From Pilatotrama ljubarskyi (Eukaryota; Basidiomycota; Agaricomycetes; Polyporales; Polyporaceae), in assembly GCA_022385805.1 (NCBI GenBank), contig MU277692.1, positions 1-64,000 on the forward strand: DNA of 64,000 nt, read 5' to 3'. The notes under the pieces are model-generated. The model was not told where the DNA came from. It searched no databases and saw nothing but the letters and a program-made list of their open reading frames with translations. Positions 25,918 through 38,500 of this stretch are shown here, piece by piece. How positions within the stretch are numbered: position 1 is the stretch's first letter; every line of letters begins with the position of its first letter. The position numbers were made by a program, and so were the translations under genes.

Positions 25918-27385
25918 TCACGCCCACTTCTTGACGTCTTCCTCCGTGGGGCCCTTCGGGTCGTCCGAGGCGGCGAGGTTGCACTGGTGGAAAGCCCGGA
26001 CCTGATCCGGCTTGAACGCGCCCACCACCGTGTGCAACACGCCGCGGTTGTGGAAAAGAACAAGATCTCTCTCCTGCCTGTACGCCCGCGCAATCATGTC
26101 AAAAACCGAAATCAAGGGTGCGATTGTGAGAACCTACCAGTCGTGGGGGTATACCAACTGTGAAGATTCCGTGGCGTGATTGAGCTCGTGTGACCTGGTC
26201 AGATGCGATGGTGGGACTCACATTGGGCGCGATAGCAGGCCTCTGCATCTTGTACAGCAGATCGCGGACCTCCTTGAGGTTGGTGAGGTGCGCGCCGTCG
26301 GGGAATAGAGCGCCTTCCCGCTTCGCGCCCTCTGGGAGCGGATCAATGAAGAGTTCCGCTACACCACAGGGATGCACTTGGAAGTGCAGTTCGCCGGTGA
26401 CCGGGTTCTTCCAGAGCTACGTGGACATGAGCGAATTGCGGCATATGCAACGTCATCACACTTACCATGGGGAGCACCTTGATCTTGGATTCCTCCCACG
26501 GAGGCAGTTCGTCGTACGGCATTTCCAGACCCTCCGACATGATGCCGAGCCCGGTCGAGAGAGCATGCGCGGGTGCCATCCATACGTACGGGTGAGGTGC
26601 GTACTTCACCTTCGTCCGGACAGCCAAGCTCTTGAGCTCTGGTGGGAGGATGTCAAACATGTTCCGTCCGTCGACAAACGCAGTCGTGCCAAGCGGCACC
26701 TCGAGCTCGTCGCCCGTGCCGTCATCATAACGTACACGCTGGCGCGCGCCCTTGGGCACTGTGACACCGTAGAGCGTCGTGACCTTAGGTGGCGAGAGAT
26801 CATATAGTGCTGCGTCGATATGCCAACGATAGAAGCGAGTGTATCCTTTCTCTTCGTCCTCTGGTGAGATACGGGTCTTGTGGAATGTCGTATGAGAAGG
26901 GTGCTTGAGCTTGGCCTCCGCCAGCCCTTCATGGTCGTACACCGTGCCGTTGCCAATGAGTTGAACCTGGGGCACACGGGGGATAGTCTTGAGGTCGGGG
27001 TGAAGGATAGATTTCTTCTCGCCCTCAGTCTTCTTATTCCCATGGCCATAACTCTCCGAAGTAGGGTCAAAGGCCTACGGAGTCACCGTATAGCCTTCTG
27101 GGTTGCACTGAAACGTGGGTCGCTTACCTTCGTCAGAGCATACTGCTGTTCAGGACTGAGATCCACATTCCGGAAGAGCAGAGCGCCATACTGATATTGA
27201 CTGTCAGCAACATCGCGCGCATGTATGAAGCTCCCACGGACCTTGTACAGAAGGTCGTGAACCTCCTTGAACTCCTCCGGGGACAGGGTACCAGGATTCA
27301 CGCCCTTAACCTCCCTCCCGAAGTTCTGAAGCTTTGCAGCGTCAGCGGACGGAGGCACGGGGAGCGGAGCAATCTCGATAGCCAT
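25918..27385 (-). CDS. TauD/TfdA-type alpha-ketoglutarate-dependent dioxygenase
   Basis: Six exons on the minus strand: 27385-27242, 27190-27128, 27074-26466, 26416-26222, 26156-26137, 26077-25918; 396 residues. Non-haem Fe(II) enzyme family that oxidises sulfonates such as taurine, or related substrates. Seen: MAIEIAPLPVPPSADAAK start, FGREVKGVNPGTLSPEEF, YGALLFRNVDLSPEQQYALT, AFDPTSESYGHGNKK, the first iron ligands in RWHIDAALYDL (HxD), and the distal His plus the oxoglutarate Arg zone in LVLFHNRGVLHTVVGAFKPD. Start taken at 27385; a longer frame upstream (to 27559) has a Leu/Arg-rich leader that could be a mitochondrial presequence or just 5' UTR. Intron 1 is 51 nt, multiple of three and stop-free, but it interrupts the LLYK-YGALLF strand and is best treated as an intron. 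Confidence 0.9.
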
Positions 27386-27828
27386 GTTTGTCCTGGCAGT
27401 GGTATGGAAGTTCACAAGTTGGCGAGAGGCTTGAGCTGAGCGGGCAAGAAGGGGGCAAAACGTCTGTCGTTGCGGAGAGCAGCCTGTTAAGAGCCTGCAG
27501 CACGCTGTCCTTATCATCCTCGGGTCTTGGACAAGCCCGCTCGAGCCTTGCCGGAGCATTTAAGCGGGCGGTGCGGGAGAGATAAGATAAGATGGACACA
27601 TGCCAATCACGGGGCCGCTGTTTGTGAGCCTTTGTGGTGCCCTAGGTTAGGGCTTAGCCACGTGGGGTACACGCGGTCAACAACACCGAGTTTCGCGGAA
27701 AACGCGTCGACGCGTCGAACACGTCTCAGCTCTCTCTCCTCCACCACCCGTCCCGCGCGGCACTTGCCTGCTGCTCAGCTCAACAGTCCGAGCTTACGCG
27801 TTTCTACGCATTTCTGAACATCTTCAGG
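27386..27828. promoter_or_regulatory. Divergent promoter region of TauD gene and centrin
   Basis: 443 bp between divergent start codons. Contains both 5' regions; no specific site identified. Confidence 0.45.
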
Positions 27829-28548
27829 ATGTATTCCACCTCTGCGGCCCAGAAAGCCAACGCACGCCGGTCGCGCGCGCGGCCAGAACTCACAGACGAG
27901 CAGAAGCAGGAGATCAAGGAGGCGTTCGAGCTCTTCGACACGGATAAAGACGGGTGTGTGGACTATCACGAGCTCAAGGTTGCGATGCGTGCCCTGGGGT
28001 TCGACCTCAAGAAGGCGGAGGTGCTGAAAATACTGCGGGACCACGACAAGACGGGTCATGGGCTGATGGAGTTTGAGGACTTCGCCAAGATCAGTGCGTA
28101 TCTTTGCTCCATATTGATGTGGCGGAGGCCTAACTCCTGATGGGCTGAAATTACCGATGATGCTACCGCTATTTCGTTTACGTGACGTTTACCCTAACCA
28201 GTGAGCGAACGTATTTTGGCCCGCGACCCCATGGAGGAGATCCGGCGAGCGTTCCAGCTGTTCGATGACGATAACACCGGGAAAATCAGCCTGAGGAACT
28301 TGCGACGTGTAGCGAAGGAAATTGGGGACAGGCTAGAAGATGACGAACTGTGAGTCTCAGTCTCAGACAGTCCCGGTCCATCCCCGTGCCCGTTCCTCTT
28401 CTACGAGGATGCACCCCCAAACGCGAGCGTTGAGCTAACCCGGCATATCTTTTCTTCTAGTCAAGCCATGATAGACGAGTTCGATCTCGACCAGGACGGC
28501 GAGATCAACGAGCAAGAATTCTTCGCCATCATGACAGACGATGCGTAG
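27829..28548 (+). CDS. CDC31: Centrin (Cdc31), EF-hand protein
   Basis: Three exons, 27829-28093, 28202-28349, 28461-28548; 166 residues. Centrins are calcium sensors of the spindle pole body and also act in mRNA export and nucleotide excision repair. After a basic N-terminal tail ([17 protein letters not shown], here [20 protein letters not shown]) come four EF hands: loop 1 [12 protein letters not shown] (canonical), loop 2 [12 protein letters not shown] (degenerate, as in yeast Cdc31), loop 3 [12 protein letters not shown], loop 4 [12 protein letters not shown] (canonical). The phrase [18 protein letters not shown] is the usual centrin linker. Both introns (108 and 111 nt) are about twice the local average. 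Confidence 0.95.
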
Positions 28549-30830
28549 CCTCGAGGCACCCCGCCCCGATTGGTGTTCGCCCCACTACTCCCCAGCTGGA
28601 CTCCTTTGACCCAGCCATATGCAGTATCTCCATTCCGAATGACTGTCCCCTCTGACTGCCGCTCGGTCATATTCTCCGTCTCTGTCCTTCATATGTCATC
28701 GCTGCTATCCCAAACTCGTCTCGTCGCCCATGCACATGCTCTGCAAAGTTCAGCCGTCGTCCTATGCTGACGCCGGCCGTCTCTGACGCTGGCTGTGCAG
28801 CGTACCTGGACCTCCCCATGTGAGCATAGTCTGATCTTGACCATTGAACCTGTCGTTCTAATAGTGGCTGCGGCTCTGTGCAGCCCCGTTTCTGCGATCT
28901 CAGGATACCATACGTTTGTGTCACAAGTAATCCATGTACGAGTATCCGTCATACAATGCACAACCCTCTCGACCGGACATACGTCACCATGGGTGTACGT
29001 CTCAAGATTGCAGCGTGCTGCTACATGTGGAAAGGCACGGGGACGAGATGAGACATGTAACTGAACGACCGCCGATATCTTTTGTCAGCCCCGGGAGGTC
29101 CGAGAGACACGACGATCATAGCCGGCATATCAAGCAAATACGAGGACGGACGATTTACCGTTTACCATCGATGACATGACGCCGAGCGTTCTCGCTCTGC
29201 GTGCTTCGTGGCGAAGATAAAGCGTACGCTCGCAAGGCACCTACGACGCCACGACAATATCGACCTCCACAGGTCCGTCGACTTGAGCCTGACAATCGGG
29301 AATGAGCCTCCGGGAGCGAGATCCACACCGATTCAGCATGTGGAGCAAACGCCGGACGGCGGCAGGACGCATGCCAACCAGCGTCAGGACCGCACCCGGA
29401 CGCTGCCCGGCGAGTCTGCAGAGACTCCGCCTCCGACGCCTGCGCAGGATGTCATACGCGGCGGCGCAGTGGAGGCGCGGGCTGCGCACGCGCCCAAGCC
29501 CCGGATCACGCGCCGAGGCTCATGCCCATCGCCGGCACCGTGAAACGAGGCACGGGACCGCCCCCGATCGCGCCGCGCCTGCGGCGGGTGTAGCAGCCAA
29601 GGGTCGTCCAGGGTCCGACGGCCCACGCGAGCACACTAGCCTCCCGATTCGCAGCGGCGAGCCGTGTCAGGCGGGCGGGGCAGTCCGCGCCACCTTCGTC
29701 GTGGATTGTTCTGCGCTGTGAGGACAGGCCGTGAACGTGCGCTGCAATCGGGCTCTCGAGGGGGGACAGGGGAGAGAGGAAAGGAGAGGGAATTGACCCA
29801 GGTTACCGGGCGGGCGTGCGGGAGGGGCCGATGGTGTGCAGCACCCGGCGGGGCAGGCTCGGGCTGGAGTGCGCGAGCGAGTCGGTCGCGGAGCGAGGAT
29901 GGGCCCACGGCTGCCCCACAGGGCGGGACGGCGGACTCGGGCGGAGCCCATCGGGGCTGCGGCGGGACAGAGGCTAAACGCGAACGGGCTGACAAGGCCG
30001 CCCTGCCAGTGAGTGCTCGGGGACTGGAGCGGTGACGCTCGCGCGGCGGGGGCGCGACGAAGCATATGATAACCCCAGAACGGGCGCGCGCTTCCACGCT
30101 CGAATTCGACGTCGACGAACTGGGCATCGCAATCGGGAATCGTGATCGGGTGTTGACAGCGTCGATCGGGGGCCCTGTTATCCGCAGGGCAGTGCGAGTT
30201 CCGATCTGGGTTCCGCTCTGCTGGGCCCCAAGCTGAGCCACGCGCAATTTACCAGCACTCGGAGTGACGGTCGAGGGTGCTGACTGGAACTGGCGGCGGG
30301 AGGCTCGGTGCCAGGTCGGCCCAGCGTTCGGTTCGGGAGGACCAAGCTCGCAATGATAGCTCCTCTGCCGCGGCACCGAAATCGAATGCGGACTAGGCGG
30401 GAGCGCCGGGGCCGTGGATAGGACGGAGCTTAGCGGCGGTATCGTCGGAGAGATTGCATAACATTGCCTGATAAGAATACAGCAGCTGGGACCAGGGTGC
30501 GTAGACGATACAGAGGAGTGACACATGATACATCCAGAGTCCAGAGATACAGGGGATAGACGCACATACAGGCGACGGACAGCTACACACAGAGGGACGA
30601 GAGACAACTGCGACTGGGAATAATGATCATGGAACCAACAAAGGAGTGAGAGGGAGAGAGGGGGGTTATGGGGCCAAGAGAAGACGAAAGGCGTAAGAAG
30701 TCATGGCGCGACGTGACAAGCCGGAGAACTGGAACTACGGGGGCAGGCCAATTGTGGCCGTCCTCGTCTAACCCATATTATGGACCCGATGTTGAACGGC
30801 GAACGGAAAAAATGGAACCTCGCACTGAGG
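28549..30830. other. 2.3-kb intergenic region, partly very GC-rich
   Basis: Convergent gap between centrin and a zinc-finger gene. 29,200-30,100 is strongly GC-rich with long open frames on several strands at once (up to 323 codons), all arginine/proline-rich and without motif, which argues for composition rather than coding. Poly-purine GGGAGAGAG tracts lie near 29,765 and 30,650. I see no RNA gene. Confidence 0.4.
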
Positions 30831-32522
30831 TCAGAGCGGACCGGCCTTGGGCGCGAAGCCCTTGTGCACACGCATGTGCTGGCCCAGATTGTCGTGGCGG
30901 CTGAAGTCCTTGCCGCATCCGGGGAACGGACACTTGTGCGCTGCGAGCCCAAGCAAGAGTCAGCGAACGTGCGCTCGGCGCAGGGATGACGCAATAGACT
31001 CACGCTTCTCGTTGGTGTGGATGCTCCGGACATGACGCTTGAGGTGCTCACCGCGGGCGAAGCACTTCCCGCACCCGGCGACCTTGCACATGTACATGCG
31101 CTAGAGGCACCTGTGAGCCGCCGCTGAGAGAAACAATCGGATAGCGGCACGTACCTTCTGTGGCCCACCCTGCGTCCCCACCTGCTGCGCGGTGGGTACC
31201 CTGCGACCCCGGCTCTTCTTCGTCAAGTTCGGCACGGGCACCGGGGGCGCGAGGCGACGACCCATGGAGAACGAGCCGGTAGAGGTCGACGGAGACGTCG
31301 ACGACGTCGACAGCTGTCTCCTGCGGGTGCGCGGCGACTGCTGCACGTACTCGTCGTCCTCGGCCTCGTCCTCCCGCTCGGACTCGCCGCTCGTCACCTG
31401 GAAGTCCTCATCCGACGAGCTCGTGAAGCTCACCGCTCGCTGGCGCTTACGCTGGGCGAACGCCGCCGGCACGGGGATGGGCGCGGAGGTGGCTGCGCTA
31501 CCGAGCGCTGGCGAGCCGCCCGCGCTCGGGCTGCCGCTATCGGCCTCCATGTCGGTGAACGTCGAGGGACTCGCACCGCCATGGGTGCCAGGGACAGAGC
31601 CCGCCATCGTGAAGCGGGGGTCGCAGCTCTGGTCCTGCGACAGCTCGTGCAGCTGTGCGTACGGCGACATGGGCGAGATAGCGGGTGAAACCTGCGTCGG
31701 ATCCACGTAGCGGGGCATCTCGTTGTCGGGGTACTGGAGTTGTGTTGAGGTCGCGAGCATGTACGGAGACATGCGGGCCACGTCCCCGCCGGAAGGATGT
31801 GAGGAATGCTCGTTGTCGTAATTGTAGTGAAGTGACTGTTGGGGTACGGACTCAGACGCATACTGGGGGATGGAGTAGTTGGCGAGTGAGCCTTGGTGCT
31901 CCTGTATCGAGGACGAGTTCTGCAGCTGGTCGGTATAGGACGGGAGATAGAGCGCTCCAGCGGCACCTCCATACGACCCGTAGTTGTCCTCCGCTGTCTT
32001 CGTCGACGGATGCATCATGTTGACCTCGGGCGAGGACGACGAGGGTGTGGAAGGAAGGTCATACGAGCCGGTAGAGTAGGGATCGGCGTACTGACTCGGC
32101 GACTGCTGCGCCGTGTGCGGCCATGACTGAGGGTACCCCTCCGTCGCCGAGTACGGCTGTCCACCGGTGACTGCGGGCGGCTGCAGGTCGACGTTCGGCA
32201 CTTCATACGGCGAGCCGAGGGGGCTGGCATCCTGTACGAAAGACCCTGAGCCAGAGGAAGACGATTCCATCGAGTAGGTCGAGCGGTAGGACGAAGGAAC
32301 GCCCTGCTGGGTCGAGTAGTGCTGCATCTGGCGGGGCGCGGACGAGCGTACAAATGATGACTGGAGCGGGAAGCGGCGGGTGTTGTCAGCCGCCCGATCG
32401 AAGTAGTTGTAATGGAGAGGCTGCTGGTGCGGAGACGAGGAATGCGACGGGGGCGCAAACTGTTGCATGAGGAACGAAGCGGCGACATCCATGAGCGGCT
32501 GACGGTGGTGGTGGTGGTACAT
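30831..32522 (-). CDS. C2H2 zinc-finger transcription factor, Msn2/Msn4-like fingers
   Basis: Three exons on the minus strand: 32522-31155, 31100-31004, 30940-30831; 524 residues. The first ~450 residues are low-complexity Ser/Gln/Pro/Tyr-rich, as in activation domains, starting MYHHHHRQPL. A basic patch (AFAQRKRQRAVSF), an acidic block (SEREDEAEDDEY) and a basic region (TKKSRGRRVP) precede two C2H2 fingers at the C-terminus: MCKVAGCGKCFARGEHLKRH with VRSIHTNEKP linker, and CPFPGCGKDFSRHDNLGQHM. The EHLKRHVRS.H..EKP and FSR.DNL.QH patterns match the stress-element-binding fingers of Msn2/Msn4 and relatives, so GGGG-type sites are likely targets (inference). An acceptor-like TTGCAG just 5' of the start suggests a 5' UTR intron. 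Confidence 0.9.
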
Positions 32523-35500
32523 ACGGGACCTGCAAGCCTATAAAGCACCTGTCAGCAGAGCGCTCGGCGGTCTGGACCAAGATGGGAGCGGGTGGGCGGA
32601 AGGGGTGAGACCAGAAGAGGCTTTAGAGCCGATTCAAGAAAGACGAGATCGGGGTACGAATGCGGCAAGTGATACGTACTGTGGGAAGCCAATGAGAGGC
32701 GGACAATGGGGAGACTGGGTTTTCAGGAACGGGCGGCGGAAGTGATCGAGGAGACTCTAAATGGGCTGGGGCCTTATATGAGTCCGGAACCTGGTGGGCG
32801 CTGCAATTGAGAAAATAACGCGAGGCAGGATAAGACGGGAAGGCGTATGCTCCCGCAGGGAACAGAGAAAATAACAGACGGGAGGACGAAGGCGATCCGA
32901 CAGGATGGCTCGGCCGGAGACGAGACGCGACGGAGAGGACGAGGAAAGCGAGAGGAAGGGCTTGGAATGGAATGGGAGGTCGAGTTCGTAATGGTCGTTA
33001 GAAGGTTCCTGGTAGAAATACGGAACGGCTAGAGGGGGCGAAAGACGCCTGGCGGGAAATTGGAGCACGTAAGGGAAGATCGGCAAGCTGTGCACGGGAG
33101 GAGCGATGTACGGGGGCTTGACTGGGGCGGGGCACGCACGGCCAAGCCGTGGAGGGGAGAGAAGAGAAAGGTCAAATACGATGACGGTCGAGTCGGCCTG
33201 CGCCTGCTGGCAGTACGAGTGTCGGGGACCAAAGAAAGCGAATACAAAAGAAGTCGTCAAACGTCGTTACGGGACGGTGCAGGACGCAGCAGACACTGCC
33301 AGGAGACGTGTGCAGAGACACGCACTGCCTGGGCCTCACAGGCTTAGGCTATGTTTTGCCAGGCAGGGCGCATTGCCACCGAACGCCGGACGAGAAGACT
33401 CGACTCGGACGGGCGCTCGCGCTCTGTGTGGGCTTGTTGTCCGCCGCTTCGGCCTCCGCTCCGGCCGCCCGTCCCGTCCCCCCGCTCCCACGCTCGCCGC
33501 AGCCGGCCACGCCTCTCTCGGCCTTCCGGCGTCTACGGGCGAGCTGCCACGCTCTCTGCCACTCTCCGTCCAGTGCTGTCTCTCTCCGCTGTCGGTCTCG
33601 GTCTCAGCCTCTGCCCTTCTCTCTCAGCCCGTCGTCGACGTCTTAGACAATGCTGCGCACAAGCTGTTATCGTCATTCGCATGGGCAGCAGCAACGCTCA
33701 CATGGCACGCTTTCATATCGATACGGTTTACCGAGCGATCTTCATCGCGATCTAAGCTCATGCTTTTCCTGCTGAACTCTCCCCAATCTCCGATCTGTGA
33801 CCAATCTCGCTAGCTGCTTCTGGTCCCGAGCCCCCGCACACTCCCACGGCCCCTCCTCCTTGCCATCAGAACTCCTCCATTAACTCGTCCTTCTGCTGTC
33901 CCTCAAGCTCATGGCCCGCCTCCACCGCCTGCAGTCATGACGACAGCACTTACGCCGTTTCATACCACTCTCGCTGCTTCTCACCGGTCTACAAGTCCCG
34001 GTCCTCTCCCGCGCCGGACGAAACGCGCATCATCAACTCGCGAACCAACCGTACGTACCGCATGCCGAATCTCGAAATTCGTCCGACGCACGTAATATGT
34101 CTGTCTATGTTTCTCCGTATGGACCCCACAATTGAGAGCTGCTCATGGCTGTCGTAAACTTTCCGGATCCGCCGGATGCCGCCTGGACCATGCGTCTCGC
34201 AGCGGCGCACCTTCGCCTCTCCCAGAAGCCCCCTCACGCCTGATGCGTCTGCCTAGAATCAGCACGAGCACCTCGCAAGCCGATTGTGCGTTGATTCGCG
34301 GCCTTCCGAGCGTGGCACATTACCTCGCACCCTCTTCGCGTTCTGCGACTTCACCGCGGGCCTGCTGCATCTCGACGTGTTCTCTGGCGTAGGTCCGCCC
34401 GCCGGAGGCGTAGCGTGGCGGATCCCGCACCTGGCCGTGTTCCCTTTGCTGGGCACCACCACGCCGTGCACTCGAGGCAAAGCTTTCACCACCGAGTCTG
34501 AGCACCCCAAAGGTGTCGTGTGTCATCGATCACACGCCCGCAGTTGAGCCTCATCCAAGCAAGCCCTCGCAGACCCAGGGCAGCGCCGTGAACTTGGCCC
34601 GAACCGATCGGCCGTAACCCAGACCTCGGCCTGTACTATGTGGAGCACGGCGAAGACACCGGCCTATTGCCCGTCACGATGACCACCCACCCGTACGGTC
34701 CTAGCTCGCGGCAGGAGGTCCGGTAGCTCTGCAATGTACACGCGATCATTGCATGCTTGTCGCCGGCATGAGTTCGTACTAGCCGTGCGCGCCGGTCATC
34801 TCATGAAGCTCTCTACAGAAAGCCGCCGCAATGCCGCTCGCGAGCGTTGAGGAGCTGCTTCTGCCAATGATACGCCACATATTGTGCGAAGAGAAGTTAG
34901 TCCATATACGTAGCCGGCGGCAGGGCTCCATATTTGCTTGCGAGATCACCACAAAGTGCATGGGACTCGCGTCGCCGAGGCTAGCACCCTCATACAAGAT
35001 CGGGATGCCGTCACAGGTCGTGTCGCCTTTTGGACATGTTTCGTCGGTCGTACGGTAGCAATGACTTTGAGCCTGAGAGCGAGAAGAGAACACTGTTTCC
35101 GTCGCTGTGTACCCCAGGCCAGCCGATACCTGGCGTGAGCAGCCCACTGACCAGTTCCGCGACGGAAGACAATTTACCAGAAGATTGGCGGCCCGCTATG
35201 GAAGCCAATTTGTAGACGTTCCTTGCGACTGTGACGTGGGCTGCTATTACGCCTTAATACATGACCAATTTGAATCTGACCGCCCAGTAGCACCGAAACT
35301 CGGTCTCTGATGGAACTCGCTGCCACAACGTCGTAAACGGGTGAGGTTTCTCCTCGGACATGTCTCGACTCTCGGGGTGCGGGCTCCCGGCCCGGGACTC
35401 GGCGGTATGTCACTCCCACTGTCGATCTCATGATGGTCGCAACGATTGGGCAACACCGCAGGAAGATCCACATCCACAAAGCAAGCTCCGATTGCCTATT

Positions 35501-38500
35501 GACGCGATCCAGTCCAGTGAGGCTGCAAGCCGTGCAGCGACCAGGCGACAGCGGCAACGCGCAACGGTACGGAACTAGGAACCCGTGGCGGCGACATGTA
35601 GCCCGTGGACAGGGCCAGCCAGGTCGACTCGGAACTCGACGCGGAAGCCCGATGCTGCAGCGCTGTTGGATTCAGTAGTACCAGCGGCGACTTGGACGCC
35701 AGGCGCGCGGAAACCAGCACCGAGCCGCACGAGCACCGCGCTCCATCCAGGCTCACAACTTCGCGAACGCTCTCCGTGCTTCCTCCGAGAGGCCACGAAG
35801 CTTCCCGCGAAGCCCATGGTAACGGTACGAGAGATAGCACCGTCGGTCGCCCTAGGCTCCCAGGGTATGCAGGGCCAGAGTACCTTCGAGCAGGGCGCCC
35901 CGCCAGCCATAGATCAGAACCGCAAGCGCAATGAACGGCTTCCGGCGGGATGCGCAGGAACGGGAAAAGAGTCCGAGAAGGAACGCAGGAAGGGGGCGCG
36001 AAGAGGATTCAAGCGTTCTGGCCGTGACTATGTGGCGCGGGGTACCACGACACTCTCGCAGGATACAAGGGGACACCTAGATCGGTAGCGTGCTTCCGGA
36101 GATATCGTTCAGATCGGTGTACAGGAAAGCCCGCGAGGCTTTTGCTAGTGGAGCGAAGGGCGGTAGAAGCGCCCCCTTGTCCCTTCTCGAGTGATGCTTG
36201 CTTCTCCGGAGGATTGCCGGGAGAAGCGGCGGGTAAGAGGGCGCTCATGCTCGGGGTGCAGTAGCCGCCGTCTGGCAGGTCAATCTAGACAAGCTATGGG
36301 GATGGAAGTAGCGGCTGAACAAAGGAGAAGAACGTCGGCGGGGTGGGGGAACATGTTGAGAATGGTCTGCTGGGGCTTCGGATCTGTCATGCGCGGAAAT
36401 GAAAGTGGAGTGAATTCTTTGGAAGAGGGTTGGGTCGCCTAGAAGGATTGGAGAGTATCGAGAGGACAAACCAAATTGTGATGGCGAAGGCCCACTTACT
36501 AACAAGCTCAATTCTCGCAATGTCTTCGACGTAGCTTAGGACATCGATCTTCAAACGAACAATTGCGATGGGCAACACGGAGGCGGGCTGCTATAGAGGT
36601 TTCTGGCAGAAGGTTGAGCATCAGGGAGTTGGTGTGCTCGACATGGGTCTACAGCCCAGACAGCTGCGACGATTATTGGTAAAGAGCGCACAATACGCAA
36701 GCCACGATTTTAGCTTACCGTCGCTAGTAGGCATCTTCGTCATATACGGCATGTGGATGAACATCATGAGAGCTGGATAGCTGGAAATTCATATGACGCC
36801 GAGCCTGAGATGACGGTTCTTCCGTGCGGTAGACGGCTCTTCTGCCCTATTTTCATCCGTCATATTATGATCCTGGTAGCTGCGATCAGAATAGGAACGG
36901 CATATTTGGCGGGAGGTCCAAAACCAACAATGGATGGGGTTCCATTACTCTCTTGAAGATGAGATTATCGACCCCTAGCTCATTGCATTAGCGTTACTGA
37001 GCCTTCATGTCAGCAAATGTATGGCCGTCCGAAGACAATGAATCCCATGATGATTTGCATGGAGACATACCATACCACGGGAGACGATTGCGGAGTCTCT
37101 TCTGCGTACCGGGTTCAATGGCTACTTTACGTGAACCGACGGTCATGCAGGAACGCAATCGTGGAGCATATCCCAGGGTCGAAGGACGAAATGTATCGCT
37201 GCGCATGGTACCACAGATTCTTTCCGATATAGAATGGGTATAGTGCGCTTCTCATTGGCACCTCGGCTGTTCTGGATGCCCGCTCCGGCCACAGGACAAA
37301 GCAATGGCCAAATTGGAACGATGACCGGCCCGTACTAGGGCGTACAGACGCCAAAGTTAGGCGGGGTCTTCGATAAGATGCATCCTGTCGTCGGAGGATG
37401 ACATAGATAGTGACGAATGGACGTTGATGATGCTGTTCGGCGCGATTTCAGTCAGAGCGCCGGCTGACCGGTAGACTCGTGTATGCAGAGTAGAAGACGT
37501 ACCTAGGATTCCGAGGGCGACTGATCCGTCATAGCACAAGGTACATGTGCCTCCGCGAGCTCGGCGCTCGTTTGATGAACCCTAGCTAGTCAAAGGCTGA
37601 AGACGCGGGCCGACTGTTTAGAGCGGATGATCTGCGACATGGCGTTCCTCAAACGGCGCATATCCGCAGAGGACTACGTTACTGATGACTCGGATTTGTC
37701 TTGGATTACATACAGAGCTGAATATAGAGTCAGAGGTCAGGCCAAGTGGAAGGTGGGTGGTACCTCAACCACCGATACAAGCGCGCAAGAATTGTTCCTG
37801 TGGCAGATTCGTCATGGATGAGGCCACAGTACGGGAAGTACAGATTGCCCGCTATCGTTGACGTGGCGGCTCGCTGAAAAAGCATAGAAAGTTTCGTGAC
37901 CCGCCGCACGGAATGAGAATGCGAACAGTGCTGATGATAGGGAAGAACGCAGAGCACGAATATACTATACAGTATTGAGCAAATACTGAGCGCCTCTTCT
38001 GTCAGCGGCAGTGATGGAGGTCAGTAGCCACGTGGTTCACTTTTGGCACCATGGGCGCTTGTTCGCGCTGGTCTTCCCGGAGGCCTGCCACAGCCTCGTC
38101 TTTCGTTCGCTCACTCACGTCTTTAGCTTCACTGTAACCATAGAAAGTGCGACTTTGCGACTCTAGTAACTCCTAGGACCCAAAAGCGGCCTGAGATATC
38201 CCGAGATTTATCCATATGTATAGTTCAAAGCCCCTGCATGCGCTCGTCATGATCAAATGAGTTCATGGACGCGTCTAAGACTACTGCAGCGTACGGTACT
38301 CGTGATTAAGAGTATTCATCCAGCGCCGGACCATTCTAAGCAGGGCCTCACCAGCTCACGTCGCAAATGAACCACTGCGCTGTAAGCGGTCGAGCTTGGA
38401 GTCCTGGCTCGTGTACGTTCGCATGCGTTCTCCATACACGTCTCCCACATGCGGCCGGCTTCGTCATGACGTTCTTGCTTCACGAGGTAGGCACCATTAA

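Noticed and set aside
27386..27559. N-terminal extension of the TauD protein as a mitochondrial presequence
   Set aside because: Possible, but the conserved start MAIEIAPLP follows directly and the extension contains cysteine-rich, unconserved sequence; kept only as an alternative.
29636..30607. 323-codon open frame on the minus strand
   Set aside because: Pro/Arg/Ser-rich, overlapped by equally long frames on the other strand, no motif; explained by GC-rich composition.
33106..33813. 235-codon open frame on the plus strand
   Set aside because: No conserved segment, no splice support, composition-driven; lies in the upstream region of the zinc-finger gene.
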